Source of the DNA: an uncultured Bacteroidota bacterium
Lineage (GTDB): Bacteria; Bacteroidota; Bacteroidia; Flavobacteriales; Flavobacteriaceae
Reading direction: 5' to 3'
Assembly: GCA_903888655.1 (NCBI GenBank)
Contig: CAISUR010000086.1
Location: 1 to 10,452 of the forward strand
DNA length: 10,452 nucleotides
Below the pieces are notes generated by a model, which did no database searches, was not told the origin of the DNA, and saw nothing but the letters and a program-made list of their open reading frames with translations. The position numbers and the translations under genes are program-made. Positions 1-5,709 of the stretch are shown piece by piece (position 1 is the first letter of the stretch; each line of letters starts with the position of its first letter).

Positions 1-189
1 ATAATCAAACACGATGTTGAAAATATCGTGTTCTCTAATCTTTAATCAAACCACAACATGCAACAGACGTGTAGTTGCAAAATGTTAAATATCGTGTTCT
101 CTAATCTTTAATCAAACCACAACGAATCGGAACTATCAAAATCAAATAATAAAAATATCGTGTTCTCTAATCTTTAATCAAACCACAAC
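1..189 (-). CRISPR. Type II-C CRISPR array, partial (three repeats visible, runs off the left edge)
   Basis: Three identical 36-nt repeats lie at 22-57, 88-123 and 154-189, an exact 66-base period, with two complete 30-nt spacers (58-87 and 124-153) and part of a third (1-21). On the minus strand the repeat begins GTTGTGGTTTG and ends CACGATATT, the usual form for type II repeats. The anti-repeat of the tracrRNA at 3831-3856 pairs with this strand, so crRNAs should be read from the minus strand, the same direction as cas9. The base just after each minus-strand repeat is T in all three units, so the repeat could also be called as 37 nt. The array continues beyond position 1, so its length and its other end are unknown. 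The spacer targets cannot be determined from the sequence alone. Confidence 0.96.
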
Positions 190-235
190 GGATTGACTAC
201 GTAGAAACTCCGTTGTGGTTTGGTTGTTTAAGATT
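169..235 (-). repeat. Degenerate inverted copy of the CRISPR repeat forming a hairpin with the cas9-proximal repeat
   Basis: Bases 210-222 are the exact reverse complement of 179-191, giving a 13-bp perfect stem that covers the GTTGTGGTTTG end of the last repeat plus two flanking bases. The loop is 18 nt (192-209) and contains the palindrome CTACGTAG (197-204). The match resumes outside an internal loop: AATCTT at 169-174 pairs with AAGATT at 230-235. The element at 212-235 is therefore a decayed, inverted repeat copy placed between the end of cas9 and the array. On the crRNA strand it precedes the first repeat and reads as an anti-repeat. It lacks the hairpins and T-run of a tracrRNA. A role in leader RNA folding, in crRNA processing or as a simple decay product are all possible; none is shown. 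Confidence 0.8.
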
Positions 236-265
236 ATCGATTTATGTCAAAGAACTTTTATAAAG

Positions 266-3200
266 TTATACTTTTTGAATTTTTCCTGAAACAGAAATTT
301 TTACTTTTATTGGGTTAAATGTAAACCATCCAGTTTTACCTTCGCCAAATCCTCTAATCTGTTTATAATCATCATCTGTAACTGTTGATGATTTATGTTT
401 TCTGAAAAAATAATCTCCCGAGGTTAATTTCTGAACTCTATATAAATTTTCATTTAATACATCATAATCTAAATTATCCCAATTGATCTCCTCTTCTTTT
501 AAACCTAATAAAAACATATCATTAATATGTAACGTCGTTACAATTTCTTTCCCATCAAAAGGCAAATTATATACTGAATCTCCAGTTCTTTTACGTTCAA
601 CAACAGTCCAAAATGTAACTACTTCTTCTTTCAAATTTCCTTTATCATCTTTATAAATCAAAACATGATGATTATTTCTAGGGTTTACCCATTGGTTGAC
701 ATTTTCTTTTAGTTTTTCAGCTCCACTAAAATTTTCTTTCATTCGTACTTTTAAAATGGGCACAGGCGCACCGTTTTTATTCGGCAAGAATATTTGGGGT
801 TGTTTGATTCCATTTTCATCAACTATAAAAAAGACTTTACTGGGCAAAATTCCTTTCTTTTCATAATTTTCAATTTCTTTCTCGATTTCTTTGTCTTTTT
901 TAACATTAGTTGACAAAAATATTTCATCGTTCAATTCGTGCAATCTAATTTGTATACGTTTATTAATTAACTTTTTGGTAGCTTCATCAACTACTTTATC
1001 TACTTGCTTTAAGGTTGTTAAACTATCTATTGATTTCCTTATATGAAATGCATCATCACTAAAAGGCGCAGTTCTTTTTCCGTATACAAACTCTTTATGC
1101 AATTGTCCTCTTGCTGCAACACCAACATTTTTATATTTCACACCGTTTTTTTCTGTGGTATGTGTTCTTACCGTTATTGTATTACTAATACGTTTATGAG
1201 AAATCAATATTTTATCTACTGCTTTTTCGGCATCATATCGAAACGTTTCCCAAGGCATTGGAAAGTCTTTTAAATCATAGTTTCTGTTATATCGATTCCA
1301 TTTAGACAACTCTTGTAAATAACTGGTTTTGCCACAAGCCATAACTAAAGCATCGATAGCATGGTGGCGATGGTCTTCACGTGTTTTTGCATTTTCATCG
1401 TTTAATACCGTATTCAATCCCCATTTTTGACGCAAGTTAGCGGTCATTTGTCCTGGTGATACCGCTACTTTATTACATATCTTCAATAAATATTCTTTTG
1501 CTTCTTTACTGATATATCTTGTATCATTCAATTGTCTTGATGAAAAATCATCATCAAACTTTATCTGTACGAATCGTTTGAATTTTTGATAAGCGTTTGG
1601 ATATTCTCGAGTATCTGAAAATAATTTCAAAGCACGTTCTTTAATTGCAGACCAATTAGACTCATCACTTCCATAAAACTCAAAAGGTGTTTTGTCGCCT
1701 TTTCTTCTGTTTTCATCAGCCCAACATAAGGTTTTATTATTGAAACTATCATTTAGCGAACGGCTCCAAGGATGAATATGTTCTATTTGTATTTCACCAG
1801 TAAAAAGTTTATTTACAGGAATAGCAACCCCAGTATATGGACAAGTTTGTTTACACTCTTCCCATAGTTTGAACTTTAAAATGTTATCGTTGGTAACTCT
1901 AGTATATTTTTCAACCTCTGCTTTTACTCTATCATTTTCTCTTTCTAAACGTTTTTGATCTCTTCTTATTTTGTTACGTTGTGATTTAGATATTTTTAAA
2001 TCACGCGCCATTTCTACTTTAATTTCATCTAATTGTCCGTGTTCCTCAATTAATTCATTTACTAATTTTCGCAACTCGAACAAGGCTGTAATAACAATAG
2101 GATTTCTTATAGCTTGAATTTCTTTATCAGCTTTTTTGCCAACTGGCAATTTATCAAGTAATTCTTTTACATCTATAGTAGTCGAATGATGATATAATTT
2201 TTTCAGTTGCTTATCGTTTAAACCAAATTCTTTAATTAGTAAATCTTTAATAGTGTCTATAAAACCACCTGATATTTTAGACCTAACTATGTCATATACA
2301 TTATCAATAACATCCAATTGTTTTTGGTTGTTTTCAGCAGTATCATTTTGCCATTTGTCACCAAAAACATTTTTAATGCCTGCCATAACTACTGCCACAT
2401 CATAAGTATAGCCCTGTTGTAAAAAAGGCAATATATTACCTATCGCTTTTCTACTCAAACTTGCATAACCATCTTTGACATTAAATTTAGAAATAGCTTC
2501 TGCTTTTTCCTCATTGAAGTTCCATTTTGATAAAGCATACTCTTTGACATTAGATTTACTATCAAAAAAATAGAGTACATGCCAAATATCTTCTTGCTCT
2601 TTTTCTGAAAAGTCGAACCATTGTTTACCAAAAAACTTTTTATTTGATAGATTAGAAATAGTATGAGTACCTACAATTTTATCATCATCTTTATAATTGA
2701 ACTTAAACTCGGCACTTTCCTTTCCAATAGCTTTTATAAGTTTTTTAAATTCAATTTTATCATGCGAAAGCAACTGTTCTATTAACTTACTTTTTTCATC
2801 TTGAGTGATTTTCTTACCATTATACTCAACAGTATTTACCCATTGATAAATTCGGAATAACTCTACAGGAATAGCACTAATAGGACATTTTGTTTTGCTT
2901 GGCTCAAAAGAACAATTACCAACTAAATGTTTTTGAGAACGCAAAGGGCGTTGATGAAATAAGATTCCATCTTCTTTGTAACCATCTTGCTTTCTACCAC
3001 CAAATAATTCTTTTAGATCATCATTTAAAACTGAATGAAACTGACTCTGTTTATTCCATATTAATTCAAATTCATCAACATACATTTTACGCGTTGTATA
3101 TCGGTTTCTGATTCTCTCTAAACCATCTTGAAAAGGTTGGTTATCTTTTGGATAAATTTCATATAAGTAAGAACCTAATGTTTTACCTTCAATACTTTCT

Positions 3201-3718
3201 AATGTATCATCAATACCTATTTTGCCCTCTTTAACATTTCCTTTAAAGATAGCACCATCATCAGTACCGCCTTTCCTGCTATTGCTCAAAAATCCTCGTC
3301 GCTGTATTAAGTGATAAAATATTCTTCCTATTTCTTCCAAAGAAAGTTTTTCATGCAAAGCCTTCTGGCGCAATTCATAAGGATTTAAAGCAAACCAAGT
3401 AGCTAACTTTTCTGATGGAAATAGCTTTGTCTTTTTCCAATCTTCAAAATCATTTGAATCTATCGGACACATATTATTTTCAGAAAGTGCTTTAAGCAAT
3501 AATTTTTTTCTCAATCTTCTTCTAAAAAATTGTCTTCTTACGCCTCTTGCTCCAGTCCTACTAGCATTTTTGGAAATCTCTCCGTCTCCATCACCAAGAT
3601 TTTCAACTCCCATTGGAAAAATCCTACTTCCAATACCTAAAATCTTATTTAGTTTATCATCTATTAATGCCCACCCAATACTATTTGTACCTAAATCCAA
3701 TCCTAATATCTTTGCCAT
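266..3718 (-). CDS. cas9: CRISPR-associated endonuclease Cas9, type II-C
   Basis: RNA-guided double-strand DNA nuclease that uses a crRNA:tracrRNA pair. The order is standard: RuvC-I at the N-terminus (LGLDLGTNSIGW, D8), an arginine-rich bridge helix (about 52-75), a recognition lobe with the conserved C269/C278 motif (GNCSFEP..KCP), RuvC-II (IKVEMAR, E569), an HNH domain (about 620-685, EHIHPWSR with H647; N670 in the DEN motif), RuvC-III (HRHHAIDAL, H786 and D789), then a C-terminal PAM-interacting region. At 1150 aa it is in the size range of type II-C enzymes, and no frameshift or missing catalytic residue is seen. The HNH position before the catalytic histidine is Glu646 rather than Asp. 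The start is ATG with the RuvC-I motif immediately after it. Upstream, only a weak TAnnTTTA-like box is seen on the minus strand (3749-3742). No cas1 or cas2 follows before the array. Confidence 0.98.
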   Translation of the reverse strand: MAKILGLDLGTNSIGWALIDDKLNKILGIGSRIFPMGVENLGDGDGEISKNASRTGARGVRRQFFRRRLRKKLLLKALSENNMCPIDSNDFEDWKKTKLFPSEKLATWFALNPYELRQKALHEKLSLEEIGRIFYHLIQRRGFLSNSRKGGTDDGAIFKGNVKEGKIGIDDTLESIEGKTLGSYLYEIYPKDNQPFQDGLERIRNRYTTRKMYVDEFELIWNKQSQFHSVLNDDLKELFGGRKQDGYKEDGILFHQRPLRSQKHLVGNCSFEPSKTKCPISAIPVELFRIYQWVNTVEYNGKKITQDEKSKLIEQLLSHDKIEFKKLIKAIGKESAEFKFNYKDDDKIVGTHTISNLSNKKFFGKQWFDFSEKEQEDIWHVLYFFDSKSNVKEYALSKWNFNEEKAEAISKFNVKDGYASLSRKAIGNILPFLQQGYTYDVAVVMAGIKNVFGDKWQNDTAENNQKQLDVIDNVYDIVRSKISGGFIDTIKDLLIKEFGLNDKQLKKLYHHSTTIDVKELLDKLPVGKKADKEIQAIRNPIVITALFELRKLVNELIEEHGQLDEIKVEMARDLKISKSQRNKIRRDQKRLERENDRVKAEVEKYTRVTNDNILKFKLWEECKQTCPYTGVAIPVNKLFTGEIQIEHIHPWSRSLNDSFNNKTLCWADENRRKGDKTPFEFYGSDESNWSAIKERALKLFSDTREYPNAYQKFKRFVQIKFDDDFSSRQLNDTRYISKEAKEYLLKICNKVAVSPGQMTANLRQKWGLNTVLNDENAKTREDHRHHAIDALVMACGKTSYLQELSKWNRYNRNYDLKDFPMPWETFRYDAEKAVDKILISHKRISNTITVRTHTTEKNGVKYKNVGVAARGQLHKEFVYGKRTAPFSDDAFHIRKSIDSLTTLKQVDKVVDEATKKLINKRIQIRLHELNDEIFLSTNVKKDKEIEKEIENYEKKGILPSKVFFIVDENGIKQPQIFLPNKNGAPVPILKVRMKENFSGAEKLKENVNQWVNPRNNHHVLIYKDDKGNLKEEVVTFWTVVERKRTGDSVYNLPFDGKEIVTTLHINDMFLLGLKEEEINWDNLDYDVLNENLYRVQKLTSGDYFFRKHKSSTVTDDDYKQIRGFGEGKTGWFTFNPIKVKISVSGKIQKV

Positions 3719-3785
3719 ATCAATATAATTTTAACAAGTTTTAAAAATAATAAAAAAAGACTTAACCATTTTACGGTTTATTGCA

Positions 3786-3816
3786 TTTGTTTATAATTAT
3801 TTTTTCTATACATTTG
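3786..3816 (+). promoter_or_regulatory. Promoter of the tracrRNA (Bacteroidota -33/-7 type)
   Basis: TTTG at 3786-3789 and TACATTTG at 3809-3816 are separated by 19 bases. This matches the Bacteroidota/Flavobacterium vegetative consensus (TTG, 17-23 bases, TAnnTTTG) exactly. Transcription should begin near 3821-3826, just before the anti-repeat at 3831. It faces away from cas9, so cas9 and the tracrRNA are divergent. The start site is inferred from spacing. Confidence 0.7.
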
Positions 3817-3822
3817 TTTCAG

Positions 3823-3913
3823 ATTAAAAATCTCTAATCTTTAATCTTATCACAATAAGGCTATATGCCGTAGATGTAAAATCTTAAGTCCTGCTTCGGT
3901 GGGACTTTTTTTT
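3823..3913 (+). ncRNA. tracrRNA for the type II-C Cas9
   Basis: The anti-repeat starts at 3831. Sixteen bases (3831-3846) are perfectly complementary to the crRNA repeat. Four bases (3847-3850) then do not pair well, and CACAAT (3851-3856) pairs with the GTTGTG end of the repeat, with one G-U at the tip. This upper stem, bulge, lower stem shape is typical of Cas9 guide duplexes. Downstream are a short GGC/GCC hairpin (3859-3869), an AGAT/ATCT hairpin (3872-3884) and a terminator hairpin with a CUUCGG loop and eight T. Cas9-bound tracrRNA pairs with pre-crRNA and is cut with it by RNase III; that is family knowledge. The 5' end is estimated from the promoter at 3809-3816, so it is uncertain by a few bases. 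Confidence 0.93.
3886..3913 (+). terminator. Intrinsic terminator of the tracrRNA
   Basis: AAGTCCTGC (3886-3894) pairs with GTGGGACTT (3899-3907), allowing two G-U pairs, around a UUCG tetraloop (3895-3898). A run of eight T (3906-3913) overlaps the descending arm. The hairpin is also the last structural element of the tracrRNA. Confidence 0.92.
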
Positions 3914-4021
3914 GCTTTAACGAATTTTTACTAACCGATAATTTTATTAGTTATTTTTAAGCTAATATTAATTTAAACCTATTGTGTATTCCATAAATAG
4001 TTTATTTAAAATAGTTATTTT
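3914..4021. other. Non-coding AT-rich stretch between tracrRNA and the HTH gene
   Basis: No open frame of useful length, no hairpin and no repeat was seen here. It separates the tracrRNA terminator from the putative promoter of the small HTH gene. Confidence 0.5.
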
Positions 4022-4053
4022 TTTGGTGTTTTAAGTATTTTTTTTTATTTTTA
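4022..4053 (+). promoter_or_regulatory. Possible promoter of the small HTH gene
   Basis: TTTG at 4022-4025 and TATTTTTA at 4046-4053 are 20 bases apart. The second box differs from TAnnTTTG only at its last base. It would start transcription near 4060, giving a leader of about 45 bases before the ATG at 4105. The area is very T-rich, so a chance match is a real possibility. Confidence 0.4.
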
Positions 4054-4104
4054 CGTCAAAATATCAACCAATTAGCAATTATAAGCCACGAAAAAAAACG
4101 CATT

Positions 4105-4371
4105 ATGGGAAAAAAATTAGACAAACTACAAAAAGAAATAGAAGAATTAAAACGTATTGTATTTCCTTTAGCAAATAACAAACTTCATGAAGTATGGCTC
4201 GATAGCGCCGATATTAAACAACAATTCAACATTAGCGATAGTAAACTCTATCGCATGCGTAAAAAAAATGCGATACCTTGCACCTCAATAGGAAATAGGT
4301 ACTACTACCCTAAAAGCTATTTTAATCTTCTTTTGTTAGAAAAGATAAAAAATAAAGAATCACTAGAATAA
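4105..4371 (+). CDS. Small helix-turn-helix DNA-binding protein (HTH_17-like)
   Basis: An 88-aa protein. Residues 3-20 are a charged heptad-like helix (KLDKLQKEIEELKRIV) that could form a coiled coil, hence a dimer. Residues 31-72 resemble the HTH_17 / excisionase-like winged-helix fold: WLDSADIKQQFNISDSKLYR, then a short turn, then a wing-like IGNRYYYPKSYF. Proteins of this type in Bacteroidota are small DNA-binding factors, often found with mobile or accessory genes; the target here is unknown. The gene stands alone, with its own putative promoter and a strong terminator directly after the stop codon. It lies on the same strand as the tracrRNA, about 190 bases after that terminator, so a link to the CRISPR locus is possible by position only. 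The start ATG is the first in frame before the coiled-coil segment. Confidence 0.85.
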   Translation: MGKKLDKLQKEIEELKRIVFPLANNKLHEVWLDSADIKQQFNISDSKLYRMRKKNAIPCTSIGNRYYYPKSYFNLLLLEKIKNKESLE

Positions 4372-4373
4372 TC

Positions 4374-4414
4374 AACACCGCCAGTTTCTTACCGAAATGG
4401 CGGTGTTTGTTTTT
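4374..4414 (+). terminator. Intrinsic terminator after the HTH gene
   Basis: AACACCGCCA (4374-4383) and TGGCGGTGTT (4398-4407) form a perfect 10-bp GC-rich stem with a 14-base loop, followed by TGTTTTT. It starts three bases after the stop codon. Confidence 0.9.
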
Positions 4415-4674
4415 ACCTAACTATAGTCATCGGCTTGTCTATTATAGAAATTGTTACTTTATATAAATTGCTTAAGGTTTTGGCAGCAGTCTCTTCACTA
4501 CTTTATTTGCAAAAAATCCATTCCCATCGATACATTACCGAATAAAATCCGAACAAAATCCGAACAAAATCTTCTTAAAAAAACAACAATCGGTCAAATG
4601 CAGTCACAACTAGTCAGTATCTGTCACAACCATTCACTATTGGCGCAAACCATGATTTATTAAAATGAACTAGT
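4415..4674. other. Non-coding stretch before the DUF6266 gene
   Basis: An open frame of 70 codons at 4451-4663 has no family resemblance, a composition unlike the neighbouring proteins and no start context, so it is treated as chance. The stretch holds the 11-bp tandem repeat at 4544-4571, two copies of GTCACAAC (4603-4610 and 4623-4630), and two of the three AACTAGT heptamers in this intergenic region (4608 and 4668; the third is at 4720). No RNA gene was recognised. Confidence 0.5.
4544..4571. repeat. Short tandem repeat, 11-bp unit, about 2.5 copies
   Basis: AAAATCCGAAC occurs at 4544-4554 and again at 4555-4565, followed by the first six bases of a third unit (4566-4571). It lies about 180 bases upstream of the DUF6266 gene. 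It could be a slippage product or a protein-binding site; nothing in the sequence decides between them. Confidence 0.85.
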
Positions 4675-4682
4675 TACTTTTG
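4675..4682 (+). promoter_or_regulatory. Possible -7 promoter box for the DUF6266 gene
   Basis: TACTTTTG fits TAnnTTTG fully and lies 67 bases before the ATG. No TTG is present at 17-23 bases upstream; the nearest is at 4640-4642, 32 bases away. It is therefore half a consensus promoter at best. Confidence 0.4.
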
Positions 4683-4749
4683 ATTTCAGTTAACAATCTC
4701 GAGAGGATAACTAAAAAAAAACTAGTATTAATTTTAAATGTAAACCATT

Positions 4750-5391
4750 ATGGGAACATACAACAAAGGCATTTTAGGTGCTTTTTCGGGTAAAGTTGGC
4801 CCGGTAGTTGGCGCCACTTGGCGCGGTAAAGACGTATTACGTAGTTTGCCAAAAAAAGGAAATCGAACTGCATCAGAAACACAGTTGTTGCAACGACTCA
4901 AATTTAAAACAGTTTCAGGTTTTTTAACTCCATTGACACCGTTAATCAGTCGTTTTTTTGGTTCAGGTTCATTAGAAAAAACAAGAACCAATCAAGCAAT
5001 GTCATATCATATGACTGAGGCGGTGACTTATGTAGCACCAGATTTTGAAATTAATTTTGAAAAAGTACTTATCAGCAAGGGAGATTTATTGGGACTTCAA
5101 TCTCCAACAGTGGCGCCGGGAGCTGGAACCAGTATTGATTTTACTTGGATAGACAATTCTAACCAAGGACAAGCCAAAGAGACTGATCAATTGATTGTTG
5201 CAGCTTATGAACCAAGTGGCAAAACTACAGTCTATTCGCTAGATTCAGGAAAACGTGTTGATGGTCAAGGTAATTTTATTTTACCTGCCTATTTATCTGG
5301 GCTAAAAGTTGAAGTGTGGATTGCCTTTGTATCTGAAGATTACAAACGATATGCGACTAGCGTCTATATGGGGAAGGTAATTTTAACCTAA
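4750..5391 (+). CDS. DUF6266 family protein
   Basis: A 213-aa protein starting MGTYNKGILGAFSGKVGPVVG, the hallmark N-terminus of the Bacteroidota family annotated DUF6266. It continues with a W-R-G-K segment and RSLPKKGNR (about 24-39), also typical. The length fits the family as I recall it. No signal peptide or membrane segment is seen; the N-terminus is glycine-rich rather than hydrophobic and basic. The second half (about 100-213) alternates short beta-like stretches such as SIDFTWIDN and LKVEVWIAFV, suggesting a beta-rich C-terminal domain. The function of the family is unknown to me, and no function is proposed. The gene is flanked by a half-consensus promoter box and a long terminator hairpin, so it looks monocistronic and unconnected to the CRISPR locus or the surface proteins. 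Confidence 0.88.
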   Translation: MGTYNKGILGAFSGKVGPVVGATWRGKDVLRSLPKKGNRTASETQLLQRLKFKTVSGFLTPLTPLISRFFGSGSLEKTRTNQAMSYHMTEAVTYVAPDFEINFEKVLISKGDLLGLQSPTVAPGAGTSIDFTWIDNSNQGQAKETDQLIVAAYEPSGKTTVYSLDSGKRVDGQGNFILPAYLSGLKVEVWIAFVSEDYKRYATSVYMGKVILT

Positions 5392-5439
5392 GCATTTTTA
5401 ATAATCTATAATGGAGAATCATTGCTACTCCTGTTTTAA

Positions 5440-5477
5440 AAAAGAAGACATAAAGTGTATACTTTGTGTCTTCTTTT
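5440..5477. terminator. Long perfect terminator hairpin, probably bidirectional
   Basis: Bases 5440-5456 pair with 5461-5477 over 17 bp (one G-U) around a GTAT loop (5457-5460). The stem begins with an A-rich arm (AAAAGAAGACA) and ends with CTTCTTTT, so either strand gives a hairpin ending in U-rich sequence. It lies 48 bases after the DUF6266 stop. Confidence 0.85.
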
Positions 5478-5709
5478 ATCAAATTCACTTTTCCATTTAT
5501 GATAACAACAATAAAATTTGGAATTCTTTTTTTTTAAGTTAACTCAAAGTAAATTTATTGTAAACTTTGTGTCGCTAGCAATCAACTAACTCATTATCAA
5601 TGATAAATAAAAAAAATATAGTGAATCTATTAATCTAATATTAAGATGTATTGACTAATTTATTGATAATTTTACAAACCATTTTTATTAAAAAACAAAA
5701 CTTTTTTAA
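5478..5709. other. AT-rich leader region of the surface-protein genes
   Basis: No gene or hairpin was found. The promoter of the downstream pair should lie here, but no clean consensus is present. The nearest matches are TAAACTTTG (about 5561-5569, one base too many between TA and TTTG) and TAATTTTA at 5667-5674 (TTG only 13 bases upstream at 5651-5653). Both are below what I would call a promoter. Confidence 0.4.

Noticed and set aside
3..16. Repeat-like fragments AATCAAAC and ACACGAT in the partial first spacer
   Set aside because: They are out of the 66-base register and only 7-8 bases long in AT-rich DNA, so a further degenerate repeat is not supported.
179..222. Terminator for cas9 from the 13-bp hairpin
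   Set aside because: No T-run follows the stem on the minus strand; the next bases are ATTAAAGATT of the repeat.
212..235. Second tracrRNA at the array end
   Set aside because: It reads as an anti-repeat but lacks the bulge, downstream hairpins and T-run found in the tracrRNA at 3831-3913.
1043..1273. Plus-strand open frame of 76 codons inside cas9
   Set aside because: It lies antisense to a complete, conserved cas9 reading frame and its translation is low in complexity with no family resemblance.
2890..3111. Plus-strand open frame of 73 codons inside cas9
   Set aside because: Antisense shadow of cas9; no start context or recognisable domain.
4451..4663. Open frame of 70 codons between the HTH gene and the DUF6266 gene
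   Set aside because: Includes the 11-bp tandem repeat translated as KIRTKSEQN, has no domain resemblance and no promoter or start signal; more likely non-coding.
4734..4991. Minus-strand open frame overlapping the DUF6266 start
   Set aside because: Antisense shadow of the conserved DUF6266 N-terminus.
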